From: Anaerolineae bacterium
GTDB lineage: Bacteria; Chloroflexota; Anaerolineae; Aggregatilineales; Aggregatilineaceae
Length of the DNA stretch: 64,000 bases
Reading direction: 5' to 3'
Assembly: GCA_027494015.1 (NCBI GenBank)
Contig: JAOSJP010000037.1
Coordinates: 192,467 to 256,466, forward strand
Each line of letters begins with the position of its first letter. The first letter of the stretch is position 1. Below the pieces are notes generated by a model. The model was not told the origin of the DNA, made no database searches, and saw nothing but the letters and a program-made list of their open reading frames with translations. Made by a program: the position numbers and the translations under genes. Below, piece by piece: positions 51,910 through 61,833 of the stretch.

Positions 51910-52617
51910 TCACTTCCTGCGATTCTTCTTGCGGCTGGACTTGGCGAGCTTGTGCTTGCGCCGCTCTTTGCCAGAGGTCCGGCGGGTATGGCTTAGCCCG
52001 GTGCTGGCTGGAAGCTCAGAATCGTCTGGCACAGGGAGGGGCCTCCCGATCCCAGGAAAGGCCGCCATGTCTCTGGTCATCTCTTCATTGTAGATTGCTA
52101 CCCACCGGTCAACGTCCTCTTGCTTGCTCATGTCAAACCCGCGCTTCGCACCCGTCATGACTATCGTCTTGGCCATGCCAAAGTTGGACGGGTCGTTCAT
52201 CTCTTTATCCATAAGCCTGGCCATTCTGTCGTCGAGGACTTGCAGGCAGGCTTCCGCGTTGGGCAGGCCATACTCGCGCTTGAGGAAGCTCCAGAAGGCG
52301 CGCAGCGTGCGCACGACCTTCTCCCCGTCGAAACCTCCCGGTGTGGACACCTTGCGCGGGAACAGGTCGAAGAGGACTTCGCGCAGATCGCCCGCACTCA
52401 TCTCCGGCGGAGAGACTCCTATAGAAACCATAGAATGATCAAGGAATGTGTCAACCCAGAAGAGGCTGAAGAATTCGCCCGACTCTCTCTGCGCCTGCGC
52501 TTCAGGAGAATCGGCAAAGAGTTCCATCAAGTGCTCAATATAGCGACCGACCGCCTCATTGTCGTCCCAGCCCCTTCCATCCACGAACTCATTAATGTCG
52601 AATCCCTGTGTAGTCAC
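51910..52617 (-). CDS. hypothetical protein with basic tail
   Basis: A 235-residue protein of no recognised family. It is acidic and helical through most of its length (GWDDNEAVGRYIEHLMELF; FWSFLKREYGLPNAEACLQV). The C-terminal 25 residues are strongly basic (KERRKHKLAKSSRKKNRRK), which suggests nucleic-acid or ribosome contact. The GTG start follows GGGAGGTGA at good spacing and overlaps the amylosucrase stop by 4 bases, so the two are coupled. Base composition is a little less GC-rich than its neighbours. Confidence 0.7.
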   Translation of the reverse strand: MTTQGFDINEFVDGRGWDDNEAVGRYIEHLMELFADSPEAQAQRESGEFFSLFWVDTFLDHSMVSIGVSPPEMSAGDLREVLFDLFPRKVSTPGGFDGEKVVRTLRAFWSFLKREYGLPNAEACLQVLDDRMARLMDKEMNDPSNFGMAKTIVMTGAKRGFDMSKQEDVDRWVAIYNEEMTRDMAAFPGIGRPLPVPDDSELPASTGLSHTRRTSGKERRKHKLAKSSRKKNRRK

Positions 52618-54580
52618 AAGTCACCTCCCGCGCTTTCTGGCTCACCGGCATTCGTCCCTGCTGCCAGCCAGACGGCCTGGTAGGCGTCCAGCGTCAGCGG
52701 CTTGTGACGGGGGTAGTTTGTGCCGGTGATCAGATCGGTCGGCTTCGGCGGCGCCCAGCCCAGCCGGACGGACTGCTCCTCCTCGGAGAAGTTGGCCAGG
52801 GTGAGCACCTGCCCGCCGCGCACATAGCCGAGCACGTGCACGTTGTGCGTGTCGAAGAAGTGCGTATCGCCGTTGGCCAGGGCGGGCGTTCGCTGGCGGA
52901 TGGCGATCAGCGCGCGCAGCGTCCCGAAGATGCGCCCGGCGTCGGTGTCGGGGGCGGTGCGTTCGGCGGCGCGCTCCCAGTCGAAGGCGCGGCGGTGCAC
53001 CCAGCGGCTATCCTCCGACTTGTGGGGATCGTCTGTGTAGCTGTAATCGTTGAGCATGGCGATCTCGTCGCCCAGGTAGATCAGCGGGATGCCGCCTGCA
53101 CTCAGAATCACCGCGTGAATCAGCGCGATGCGGCGCAGGGCCAGCTCGCGGTAGCGGTCGTTGCCCGTCTCGTGAGCGTGCTCCAGCCCGGCCAGCGACG
53201 CGCCCATGCCGGAGATGCGCATATCCCGCGTGCGCGGGTTGTAGTTGAAGGGCACCCCCCGCGCAAAGCTGCCGGGGAACCTGCCGGTGTAGAAGGCGTT
53301 GAGGAACTGGCGGTGATCGAAGCCGTTGATGCCCAGCTCCCAGGCGTCTTCGTCAGCGAACGTCCAGCCGATGTCGTCGTGACAGCGCACGTAGTTGACC
53401 CATGTGCAGCCTTCGGGCAGGGCGAAGCGCTTTTGCATCGAGTGGTGCAGCAGGGCCACGCTGCGCGTCGCCAATGATTCCCACAGCAGGGCCATCAGCG
53501 TCGGGTTGTAGGAGATCGGCGCTTCGCCGGGGCTGATGTAGCGGGCGACTTCGGCGGGGTGGACGATGGCCTCGGACTTGAAGAGCAGCGCCGGGGCGAC
53601 GATACGCGCCAGGGCGTTGAAGGCCTGGATGAGCGTGTGCACCTGGGGCAGCCCCTCACAGGACGTGCCCATCTCCTTCCAGATGAAGGCCACCGCGTCC
53701 AGGCGCAGCACTTCCACGCCGAGGTTGGCGATGAACAGCAGCTCGCCGAGCATGGCGCGGAACACGTCAGGATTGGCATAGTTGAGGTCCCACTGGAAGT
53801 GGTGAAAGGTCGTCCACACCCAGCGGTCAATCTCCGGGCGATAGGTGAAGCTGCCCGGTGCCTGCTCCGGGAAGATTTCGCGCAGGTGCCGTTCGTACTG
53901 GTCGGGCAGCGCCCGGTCGGGAAACATCAGGTAGTACGCCTGGCAGGTCGGGTCGCCGGCCAGGGCCTTGCGCGCCCAGTCGTGCTCGTCGGAGGTGTGG
54001 TTGAAGACGAAATCGAGCACCAGGCTGATCCCCTCGGCGCGCAGAGCGGCAGCCAGGTCGCGCAGCTCGGCGGTTGTGCCCAGGCGCGGGTCTATCTCGC
54101 GGTAGCTGCTGATGGCATAGCCGCCGTCATTGTGATCAGCGGGGCAGCGGAAGAGCGGCATCAGGTGCAGGTAGGTCAGGCCCAGCTCCTTGAAGTAAGG
54201 GATGCGGGCGCGCACGCCGGCCAGGTTGCCAGCGAACAGGTCTACGTAGCACACGCCGCCGACCATCTGCTCGCCCTGGAACCAGCGCGGATCGGCCTCG
54301 TGCGCCCGGTCGAGCGCCTTGAGGTCGGCGGGACGCTCCGCATAGAGGCGCGCCGCCGCCAGCAGAATCTGCTCCAGGTGGTAGAAGAAGTCGTAGCGCG
54401 CCCCGTAGAGCGCGTGCAGGGAGCGGAAGGCTGCCGGGAAGTGCTGCGCCAGCCGCGCGCTGAACTCGTCGCGCGCCGCGCCTTCCGGCAGCAGGGACAG
54501 GGCGCGCGGCGGCAGCCGTTAGGGGGGTGCAGCAGCCGGATCGTGTCCAGGGTCAGGGCGCTTTCGCGCTCGAAATCCAT
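52614..54580 (-). pseudogene. amylosucrase (GH13), single-base frameshift near the start
   Basis: Makes amylose-like glucan from sucrose, or splits sucrose. From 54266 on the GH13 barrel is complete: NHTSDEH, nucleophile Asp in LRLDAVAFIW, acid/base Glu in LLFKSEAIV, and Asp in VRCHDDIGW; a C-terminal beta domain ends the protein. The N-terminal helical domain begins MDFERESALTLDTIRLLHPP and then changes frame. RLPPRALSLLPEGAARDEF continues in the main frame after a CCCCCCTAACGG tract near 54520. Restoring one A there gives about 655 residues. It may be a real mutation or a sequencing error. It lies 16 bases after the double-Nudix gene. Confidence 0.8.
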
Positions 54581-54596
54581 GACGACCAACCCCTCC

Positions 54597-55592
54597 TCAG
54601 CGCAGCACCGGCCACGTCTCGCGGCGCAGGTAGTCGCGCAGAATCTGCGGCGTGTCCGTGAAGTCTACGAACGGCTGAGCCAGCAGCTCTTCGATTGGCT
54701 TGAAGGCAACGGCGCTGGCTTCCTCACCATCCGCGTGGAGCGTCCCGCCGGTGACGCGGCACTCAACAGCCAGGCCCAGGTTGTGCGCCAGGTCGCCGTT
54801 GGGAAAGCGGGCCAGCATCAGCGCCGTCTCGCTGTAAAGGCCCACGACGCGGACCGGCTCCACAATCAGCCCCGTCTCCTCGCGCACCTCGCGCACGATG
54901 GTGGCGGTGGTCGTCTCACCCAGATCGGCGTAACCGCTCGGCGGGTGCCACAGTCCATCGTCGGTGCGCCGCGTGCATAGCAATTCGCCGTGCTCATTGG
55001 GCACCAGGCCCATGCCTCCTGGCAGGATCACCGCCGCGTGCCCGACCGCCGCGCGCAGCAGCGGGTAGTAGGGCGTCAGGACCGGCTCGGCGTAGACCGG
55101 CTCCAGCACAGCCTCGTCCGGCGACTCCAGGGCGGCGCGAACCATCGCCCGGTAAGCGGGCGGGAAGTGCGGCAAGGCTTCATCCACCGCCATCCAGGTG
55201 ACAGCCAGCGTCTCGGCTCCGTCGGCGCGAATCTGGCCCCCGACCGGGCGCGAGACGACGCACGCCGTCCACTGCTGAACGCAGTCTCCGTTGGGATAGC
55301 GCAGGTTATAGTCGGGGTGACTGAAGACGCCGACCAGCCGCTCGACTTCGACGCGCAGGCCGGTCTCTTCCAGCGTCTCGCGCTCGGCGCAAGCGCGGAT
55401 GTCCTCGCCCGGCTCCAATGCGCCGCCGGGCACGCTCAGCCAGTCAAAGTCGTAGCGGCGCTGGACGAGGATGCGCCCGGTCTCATCGAAAACCAGGTTG
55501 GTGGCGTAGACGAGATAGATGAGCCGGGGGCCAACGCGCTCGCGCAGCCACTTGACGTAGCCATCGGCCCGGCTGACGAATTCCTGTGGCAC
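54597..55592 (-). CDS. double Nudix-domain hydrolase
   Basis: A 331-residue fusion of two Nudix domains. The first box is GGALEPGEDIRACAERETL then EETGL (about 56-79), and the second GYADLGETTTATIVREVREE then TGL (about 223-245). Both have the complete GX5EX7REUXEEXGU pattern, so both sites should bind metal and cleave nucleoside-diphosphate-linked substrates. The GTG start follows GGGAGG by 8 bases. Co-transcription with amylosucrase suggests a link to sugar-nucleotide turnover, but this is inference. Single-domain proteins are far more usual. Confidence 0.85.
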   Translation of the reverse strand: MPQEFVSRADGYVKWLRERVGPRLIYLVYATNLVFDETGRILVQRRYDFDWLSVPGGALEPGEDIRACAERETLEETGLRVEVERLVGVFSHPDYNLRYPNGDCVQQWTACVVSRPVGGQIRADGAETLAVTWMAVDEALPHFPPAYRAMVRAALESPDEAVLEPVYAEPVLTPYYPLLRAAVGHAAVILPGGMGLVPNEHGELLCTRRTDDGLWHPPSGYADLGETTTATIVREVREETGLIVEPVRVVGLYSETALMLARFPNGDLAHNLGLAVECRVTGGTLHADGEEASAVAFKPIEELLAQPFVDFTDTPQILRDYLRRETWPVLR

Positions 55593-55654
55593 TGTCTGTC
55601 CCTCCCAGTATCAAACCCGCCCTCATTGTACCGGGCTGGGGGCCTTCTGTCATG

Positions 55655-56600
55655 GGGGCGCTGCGGGGCAATCGCATCAAACGTGCGCGGTGTTCTACCT
55701 CACCCCCTGGCCTCGCCCCGCTCGGCTTGCCCCCTCTCCGTCAACGGAGAGGGGGCGGCGAGGCGCGCCAGCGCCGAGCGGGGGTGAGGTCAACCAGGAC
55801 GCAGCAGAGCAGCGCCCCTACCTGACAGGTTTTGTACGCACCCGTCGCGGCGATAAGCCCCGCACGGCGTCAGCGCCTAAAGCCGCGAGCGCGGCGCCCC
55901 TCTCCGTTGACGGAGAGGGGCGGCAGGCGCGTGAGCGCCGAGCGGGGGTGAGGCAACCAGGCGCAGCAGAGCAGCACCCCTACCTGACGGGTTCTGCGCG
56001 GCACTCCTGCAGGGCAATCGCATCAAACGTGCGCGGTGTTCTACCTCACCCCCTGGCCTCGCCCCGCTCGGCTTGCCCCCTCTCCGTCAACGGAGAGGGG
56101 GCGGCGAGGCGCGCCAGCGCCGAGCGGGGGTGAGGTCAACCAGGACGCAGCAGAGCAGCACCCCTACCTGACAGGCTTTGCGCGCACCCGTCGCGGCGAT
56201 AAGCGCGATAAAGAGACTTCCGAAGTTTTCGAAAACTTCGGAAGTCTGGCGTTATGAGCGCCCCTCACTTTACCTCACCCCCAGCCTCGCCCCGCTCGGC
56301 TTGCCCCCTCTCCGTTGACGGAGAGGGGGCGGCGAGGCGCGCCAGCGCCGAGCGGGGGTGAGGTCAACCAGGGCGCAGCAGAGCAGCGCCCCTACCTGAC
56401 GGGTTTTGCGCGGCACTCCAGCAGGGCAATCGCATCAAACGTGCGCGGTGTTCTACCTCACCCCCAGCCTCGCCCCGCTCGGTGCCCCCTCTCCGTTGAC
56501 GGAGAGGGGGCGGCGAGGCGCGTGAGCGCCGCGCGGGGGTGAGGTCAAGCGGGGCGCAGCAGAGCAGCACCCCTACCTGACGGGTTTTGCGCGGCACCCA
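55655..56600. repeat. cluster of about five composite hairpin repeats
   Basis: Cores lie near 55695-55792, 55897-55953 (left arm lost), 56041-56140, 56270-56365 and 56453-56545. Each is flanked by GGGCAATCGCATCAAACGTG on the left and GCAGCAGAGCAGCRCCCCTA, CCTGACRGGTTTTG on the right. Copies at 55660 and 56010 are nearly identical for about 170 bases. A 34-bp palindrome sits between the third and fourth. No gene is found in this kilobase. Confidence 0.8.
56214..56247. repeat. 34-bp perfect palindrome (AGACTTCCGAAG family)
   Basis: AGACTTCCGAAGTTTTC is followed by its exact reverse complement. Confidence 0.85.
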
Positions 56601-56603
56601 ACC

Positions 56604-56632
56604 TTGACACTGCCGGGGCGCGCTGCTACAAT
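56604..56632 (+). promoter_or_regulatory. consensus promoter of the tRNA gene
   Basis: TTGACA (56604-56609), exactly 17 bases, then TACAAT (56627-56632). Transcription should begin near 56639, about 40 bases before the tRNA. Confidence 0.85.
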
Positions 56633-56677
56633 TCCGGCACACTGGGGCGAGTACCCCCTTGCTTGTCCTGGTGTCGC

Positions 56678-56750
<73 letters not shown>

Positions 56751-56754
56751 CACC

Positions 56755-56780
56755 CGCCCGCCCGGATCGGCGGGCGTTTT
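56755..56780 (+). terminator. rho-independent terminator of the tRNA gene
   Basis: CGCCCGCC (56755-56762) pairs perfectly with GGCGGGCG (56769-56776), followed by TTTTGTTT. Confidence 0.85.
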
Positions 56781-56800
56781 GTTTGTGCGGATCGCCGGCG

Positions 56801-56806
56801 TAGAAT
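56801..56806 (+). promoter_or_regulatory. candidate -10 box (TAGAAT) for dtd
   Basis: GGCGTAGAATAGC lies about 55 bases before the dtd start, right after the tRNA terminator; no clear -35. Confidence 0.35.
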
Positions 56807-56858
56807 AGCAACGGCGGTCGCACGCGCTCTCAAAACTGCTCAGCAGGGAGGAATGGCC

Positions 56859-57335
56859 ATGCGCGCTGTGTTGCAGCGGGTGCGGAGCGGGGCCGTTCGC
56901 GTTGACGGGGAGATTGTTGGCGCGATTGAGCACGGCTTCGTGATCCTGGTCGGGGTAGGACATGGCGACGGTGACGCGCAGGCCCAATGGCTGGCGCGCA
57001 AGATCGCCGGGCTGCGCGTCTTCGAGGATGCCGACGGCAAGTTCAACCTCTCGCTGCTGGATGTGGGCGGCGGCTGCCTGGTCGTCTCGCAGTTCACGCT
57101 CTACGCCGACGCGCGCAAGGGCCGCCGCCCCAGCTTCACCGACGCCGCCCCGCCACAGGTCGCCGAGCCGCTGATCGCGCGCTTTGCCGACATGCTGCGC
57201 CGGGCGGGGGTGCAGCGCGTGGCGATGGGCGTCTTCGGCGCGCGGATGCAGGTCGAGATTCACAACGACGGCCCGGTGACGATCTGGCTGGACACCGACG
57301 CGCTGCCGGCGGGCGAGGGCGAGGGCGCGCGGTGA
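56859..57335 (+). CDS. dtd: D-aminoacyl-tRNA deacylase
   Basis: Removes D-amino acids (and glycine from tRNA-Ala) mischarged onto tRNA. The 158-residue protein has SQFTLYAD (about 77-84), and the cross-subunit GPxxx motif in HNDGPVTIW near residue 138, which enforces chiral selectivity. [17 protein letters not shown] is the family start. The ATG at 56859 is chosen because GGGAGG lies 7 bases upstream; the ATG at 56853 is too close to it. The last 12 residues (PAGEGEGAR) form a short acidic tail. Confidence 0.95.
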   Translation: MRAVLQRVRSGAVRVDGEIVGAIEHGFVILVGVGHGDGDAQAQWLARKIAGLRVFEDADGKFNLSLLDVGGGCLVVSQFTLYADARKGRRPSFTDAAPPQVAEPLIARFADMLRRAGVQRVAMGVFGARMQVEIHNDGPVTIWLDTDALPAGEGEGAR

Positions 57336-57628
57336 TCGGCGCCTGATTCCGCCCGCCGGGGGCGTACAGAACCTGTCAGGCGGGGACGCATCGAGAAGGT
57401 GACAGACTCCCGGAGTGAGCGAGGCTTCGGAAGTTCTTTGTGGGCGCAGATGCGGAGTCCTCTGATTTCGCTGCGTTTTCCCGGCGCAGCCTTGCCGAAC
57501 GGTGCTACTTCCTTTATAGTTCCGTTTAGTCGCAGTATCAGCGCCGCACTCAGCCCGCAGCAGAGCCGAATGGCGCGGGCGCGACGCTGTGCATCCCTTT
57601 CCGTCCAGTCGAGCCAGAGGAAAACTTT
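57336..57628. other. intergenic with repeat remnants
   Basis: GTACAGAACCTGTCAGGCGG near 57363 is a degraded end of the composite repeat, and GAGGCTTCGGAAGTTC near 57421 is a fragment of the AGACTTCCGAAG family. The rest shows no gene; GAGGAAA just before 57629 is the next ribosome-binding site. Confidence 0.5.
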
Positions 57629-59050
57629 ATGCGCCTCCGAATCCAACGCTCTTATGCGCTGTGGCTTGTCGTCGTGCTGGCTGCCAGCCTGATTATCGGC
57701 TCGCAGGTCCTCGCTGCCAGGTCGAGCGCGGACTCGCCGGGCGCAGCGGGCGCTCCACAAGACGTCGCTCAGGCCGTGCCCTCCCCAACACAGGGCTTCG
57801 GGCCGATCATCACCGCGCCGCCGCAGCCCACGCCAACCCCTGGCGCGGCTCCCACCCGGACCTCCGCCGCAACGCCGCGCCCCTCGGCCACGCCTACTGC
57901 GACACCAGCCGGCTCGCTGACGCCGACAATCAGCCCCACGCCGCTGCCCACCTTCACCGCCGGGCTGATGGGCATCCAGATCAACCCGAACATGTCTGTG
58001 GACGGGTTCGAGACCATGCTCTGGCTGGCCAAGCGCCTGGGCGTGGAGTGGGTCAAGCTACAGTTCGCCTGGGACATCCTGGAGCCGCAGCGGGGCGCGC
58101 TCAGCCAGACTTTCTACAGCTACCGCGTCTTTGTGCAGCGCGCCAACCAGGAAGGCTTCAAGGTGATGGTCAGCGTCGCCAAAGCGCCGGACTGGGCGCG
58201 CGCCACTCTGGAAGAGGATGGCCCACCCCGCGACCCGGCGGACCTGGCCAGCTTTTTGACGCGCATGATGGGTGAGGTGCGCGTAGACCTCTATGGCAAT
58301 TCGTACTTCTCAGCCATTGAGGTGTGGAACGAGCCGAACCTGCGCCGCGAGTGGAACGGCGGGACGCTGAGCGGGGCTGAGTACATGCGCCTCTTCGACG
58401 CGGCCTACAACGGCATCCGCGCCGGCGAAGGGGGAGCCAGCGTCACCGTGCTGACGGCGGGCCTGGCCCCGACCGGCATCAACGACGGCGTCTCGGCTAT
58501 TGACGACCGCGAGTATCTGCGCCAGATGTACGCGGCGGGCCTGAACAACCCCGCCTACCAGAACATCGCCATCGGCACGCACCCCTACGGCGCGGCCAAC
58601 GCCCCCGACGCCCGCTGGTGCGGTCAGAGCGACTGCGGCGCGCCCGGCTACAACAATCACCCGTCGTGGTTCTTCCTGGACACGGTTGAGGACTACCGCG
58701 CGATTATGGAGCAGAACGGCGACGCAGGCCGCCAGTTGTGGGCGACCGAGTTCGGCTGGGGCACGTATGAGGGCTTCACCACCCAGGAGGGCGACCCCGC
58801 CCCGCCGCCAGACGACCCGCCGTACTTGCACTGGCTCGACCAGCGGACCCAGGCTCACTACATCATCCGCGCTTTCGAGATCGCCCAGAGCAAGCCCTAC
58901 ATGGGGCCGATGATCCTGTGGAACCTGAACTATTCGAACCAGGAGTTGATTGACGCCCGCGATCCGCGCGCCGCATACGCTCTGCTGCGCGGCGGCGAGG
59001 ACCCGCTGCGCCCGGCCTTCGTGCAGATCGAGGCCGCGCCCAAGCGATAG
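57629..59050 (+). CDS. membrane-anchored glycosidase-like TIM-barrel protein, paralogue
   Basis: A 473-residue protein with an N-terminal membrane segment (about 11-30, LWLVVVLAASLIIGSQVLAA). A Thr/Pro stalk follows (about 50-105, TPTPGAAPTRTSAATPRP), then a clan GH-A-type barrel. EVWNEPNLRREW carries the putative acid/base Glu (about 234), and WATEFGWGTYEGF the nucleophile Glu (about 374). It shares plan and motifs with the protein at 21375-22910 but has a different stalk. Two cysteines in WCGQSDCG may form a disulfide. Substrate unknown; GH39/GH5-like. Confidence 0.78.
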   Translation: MRLRIQRSYALWLVVVLAASLIIGSQVLAARSSADSPGAAGAPQDVAQAVPSPTQGFGPIITAPPQPTPTPGAAPTRTSAATPRPSATPTATPAGSLTPTISPTPLPTFTAGLMGIQINPNMSVDGFETMLWLAKRLGVEWVKLQFAWDILEPQRGALSQTFYSYRVFVQRANQEGFKVMVSVAKAPDWARATLEEDGPPRDPADLASFLTRMMGEVRVDLYGNSYFSAIEVWNEPNLRREWNGGTLSGAEYMRLFDAAYNGIRAGEGGASVTVLTAGLAPTGINDGVSAIDDREYLRQMYAAGLNNPAYQNIAIGTHPYGAANAPDARWCGQSDCGAPGYNNHPSWFFLDTVEDYRAIMEQNGDAGRQLWATEFGWGTYEGFTTQEGDPAPPPDDPPYLHWLDQRTQAHYIIRAFEIAQSKPYMGPMILWNLNYSNQELIDARDPRAAYALLRGGEDPLRPAFVQIEAAPKR

Positions 59051-59298
59051 GGCGGCACAGGGGCAGGCAATACGCCGATAGAACGCGGGGCCCACGAACG
59101 AGTTGGCAGGCAATGGTCGAAGGCCCCCATCCCCGGCCCCTTCCCCCAGCAAAGTTAGAGGAAGGGGTGAGCGGCTTGCCAGATCGTCCCCCTCTCTAGC
59201 TCGGCTGGAGAGGGGGATTTAGGGAGTGCGGCCCGCACAGCCGGGCTTGATTTGGACCATATGGGGCGCGGCCCCCACTGGCTGTTTGAGGAGCATGT
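59051..59298. other. intergenic with second repeat type
   Basis: ACGAGTTGGCAGGCAATGGTCGAAGG-like sequence (split here at 59098) and CCCCATCCCCGGCCC match the repeats at 17095 and 45748. GGCTGGAGAGGGGGATTTAG is a further C/G-run hairpin arm. No gene is found. Confidence 0.45.
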
Positions 59299-61283
59299 AT
59301 GGCAGGTCACAGACGGAACACCGCGCGGCTGGCGCTGATCATCGGGCTGGCCGCGCTGCTTGCCGGGGTCGCGCCGACGCCCCCGCCCGCGCGCAGACCG
59401 ACGTGGACACAGTACGGGCGGTCGTACAGGGATGGCTGCTGCAAGCGCTGGGCAAGCCCGGCCTGATCCTGGTCGAGTACACCTTTTCCAGCACAAGCTG
59501 GTCGGATTCCAGCCTGGGCTGCCCGACGCCGGGCCAGGCGATCACGCCCGGCCTGGTGCATGGCTACCGCTGGAGCTTCACCTTCGACAACATGGTGCGC
59601 TACGAGGTGCACAGCGGCTTGGCGGGTACCCCCGCCGTGCTGTGCGGGTCGGTGAACATCGCCCCGGACGTGCGCATGAGCACCTACACCGGGCGCGATT
59701 TCTCAATTCTGGTGCCGGACTCGTGGCTGGTCTTCAGCACCGGCAGCGATGCTGAGACGCTCTTCGCGCCGGGGCCGTCCACCGACTGCGCGCTGCCGGG
59801 CATGGTTGTCACCGCGCTGGGGCGCGTCGCCGCCGGGGTGACGCCCGACCAACTGCTCGACGAGTACCTGGCCGGCGCGGGCCGGGGCGACACCCCGACG
59901 AGCCGCCAGCCTGCCGGCACAGCGGGCCGCTCAACGCGCTACGAGACGCCCTGCGACGGGGGGACGCGCGGCTGGCGCGTGTCGGCCTTCGTACAGCTTG
60001 GCAGCGCCTATCGCGTGCTGCAATGGGCGCCCGGCATGGAGTTCGACCAGTGGGACATCCGCTTCGAGAACATGCTCAGCCAGTTCAGCCCGGCAGGGGC
60101 TACGGTTCCGGCGGAGGGCAGCGACAATTCCGCCGCCGCTGAGCGCCCCGCCCTGCCGCTGGCCATGCGCTTCGCCGGCGATGTGTTCCTCGGCGCGCTC
60201 AACGACGTGCCGGGGCGGGGGCTGACCACCGTGCCCACCTTCGACCGGCGTTACATCAGCTTCGCGCCGAACGGCCTGCTGCTGGCCTATGTGGACGTCA
60301 GCAACAGCGAGCTGCGCACAATGGACACCGCTGCCGGGCTGTCGCCGCGCCGTGTCGCGCAGAAGGTAGGCGCGCGCTTCCCGGCGGCGTGGAGCGCGGA
60401 CAGCGCGCGCATCGCCTACGTGAGCGGCAACGGCGCGCAGGAAGGGGCGGACGGCGCGCTGCTGGCCATTGACGCGGTGCCCGCCCTGGGCGGAGACGCT
60501 GAGCGCCTGGCGACCTTCACCTTCAGCGACGACTGCGCCCTGCCCAGCGCCGATCCCGCCGACGATCTGATCGCGGTCGAGGCCGGGCCGGGCGACGGCG
60601 TAGCGGTGCTGTATTGGCTGCCCGATGGACGCTTCGTCGTCTCGACGCGCTGCGCGGGCGGCCTGGTCGTGCTCGCTCCAGCGACAGGCGCAGCGCAGCC
60701 GCTCGATGCCGATCTGCTCGGCGCGGTGATCGCGCCGGACGGGGCGCACCTGGCTGCGCGGACTGGTGTGGGCATCGCCGTGCTCGATCTGGCCAGCGGA
60801 GAGCGAGACGATCTGCCCGCCGACAGCGCCGTGCGCGCGTTGTCCTGGGCAGCGGACGGAACGGCGATCCTCTACGCAACTGAGACTCTCGTGGATCAGG
60901 TGACGCTCGACGATCCGGCAGAGCGGGCGGGTGCTGAGACAGCCTTCGGGCGTTGGCCGGTGGAAGTGGGCGTGTACGATCTGGCGCTCGTCCGCCTGGA
61001 CGCGGCGAGCGGCGCGCAAACCCTGCTCTGGCGCGGGCAGGGGCGCGCGGTGGGGCGCATCGCCCCCGCGCCGGACGGCAGCGGTGTGCTATTTAGCGTG
61101 GTGCCGAGCGGCCTGGCGCTGGTCGAGGCATTCCGCGCGGGCGGGGATGCGCTGGCCCTGCGTGCGGCCCAGCCGCAGCCGGCCCTCTACTGGCTGGCCG
61201 AGGGTGCGCCGAGCGCCGTGCTGCTGGCCTACGCGGGGCAGCCAGCCTTCGCGCCGATCACAGTGACTGCCCCCACGCCCTGA
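59299..61283 (+). pseudogene. secreted PD40/WD40-like propeller protein, frameshift after the signal peptide
   Basis: The ATG at 59299, after GAGGAG, opens a clear signal peptide (MAGHRRNTARLALIIGLAAL then LAGVAP) that runs out of frame near 59380. The long frame that follows (QTDVDTVRAVVQGWLLQAL onward, about 630 residues) has no exported start of its own. A single-base indel in the GC-rich CGACGCCCCCGCCCGCG tract would join them. The mature part has a mixed beta domain (to about residue 300) and then propeller units such as SFAPNGLLLAYVDV, WSADSARIAYVSG and SWAADGTAILYA. It may be a sequencing error rather than decay. Confidence 0.7.
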
Positions 61284-61389
61284 TCGCCTGGGGCGTCCAG
61301 GACGACAGCGCGCTGCTCTACAGAAGAGGCAAGCCCGCACGGGTGACGCGCGGGCTTGCCCCTGTCGTGTGACTGTTATGACAAAACCG
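61284..61389. other. intergenic hairpin between converging genes
   Basis: AAGCCCGC (from 61330) pairs with GCGGGCTT about 10 bases later. No T run follows on either strand, so it is a weak terminator candidate only. Confidence 0.4.
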
Positions 61390-61421
61390 CTGCCGATTGC
61401 TACTTACTTGGCAATCGGCAG
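61390..61421 (-). terminator. terminator overlapping the end of the small conserved gene
   Basis: On the minus strand CTGCCGATTGC pairs perfectly with GCAATCGGCAG, then CGGTTTTG. The left arm codes for the last residues (LPIAK), and the stop TAA lies in the loop. Confidence 0.65.
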
Positions 61422-61604
61422 GTTTGTCAACTTGTCCCAGTCAGCCTTGGACACGAACTTGGTGAGGTTGCGGCCATCGGATGTCTTCGCCTGCAGGCCG
61501 TAACGGACCTGCCCGCCCTTCGTCTTGAAGGTCACGCGCTTGACACCCTTCTCATCAACCTTCACCTTCTGACGGATTTTCACATCATAGAATTCAATCG
61601 CCAT
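61404..61604 (-). CDS. small conserved protein of unknown function
   Basis: A 66-residue basic protein: MAIEFYDVKIRQKVKVDEKG, then alternating Lys-rich strands and GRNLTKFVSKADWDKL near the C-terminus. I believe near-identical small proteins are common in related genomes, but this is from memory and no function is known. The base composition (about 50% GC) is unusual here. The ATG at 61604 is preferred for ribosome-binding spacing over that at 61610. A good promoter, repeated GTGCAC sites and an overlapping terminator show a tightly defined single-gene unit. Confidence 0.8.
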   Translation of the reverse strand: MAIEFYDVKIRQKVKVDEKGVKRVTFKTKGGQVRYGLQAKTSDGRNLTKFVSKADWDKLTNLPIAK

Positions 61605-61645
61605 TGTCATCTCTCCTTCTTATGGTCTCTTTCTAGCACCTGCGT

Positions 61646-61704
61646 AAGTGCACACAGCACCTTACGCTTGCCTATTGTACCATGATACGCGAGAAAGTGC
61701 ACAC
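61646..61704 (-). promoter_or_regulatory. promoter of the small gene with duplicated AAGTGCACAC
   Basis: On the minus strand TACAAT (61674-61679, preceded by TGG) lies 17 bases from GTGCAC (61697-61702). The 10-mer AAGTGCACAC occurs at 61646-61655 (in the leader, inside a CGTAAG/CTTACG hairpin) and at 61695-61704 (over the -35). Their placement on both sides of the start suggests an operator pair. Confidence 0.5.
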
Positions 61705-61833
61705 TTTTTCCCTTCAGTTTCCCTCATAGCCCTCCTTGTCCTTCATGTAGGCGCCCTCTGGCGCGTTTTTTTCGGCTGTTTTTCCGGTCTGGACGGGGGT
61801 GCCATACACGCTCCATCCAGCTAACCACCTGCA

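Noticed and set aside
55655..56600. CRISPR array
   Set aside because: The repeats are about 100-170 bp with internal hairpin cores and irregular spacing, spacers are not uniform, and there are no cas genes.
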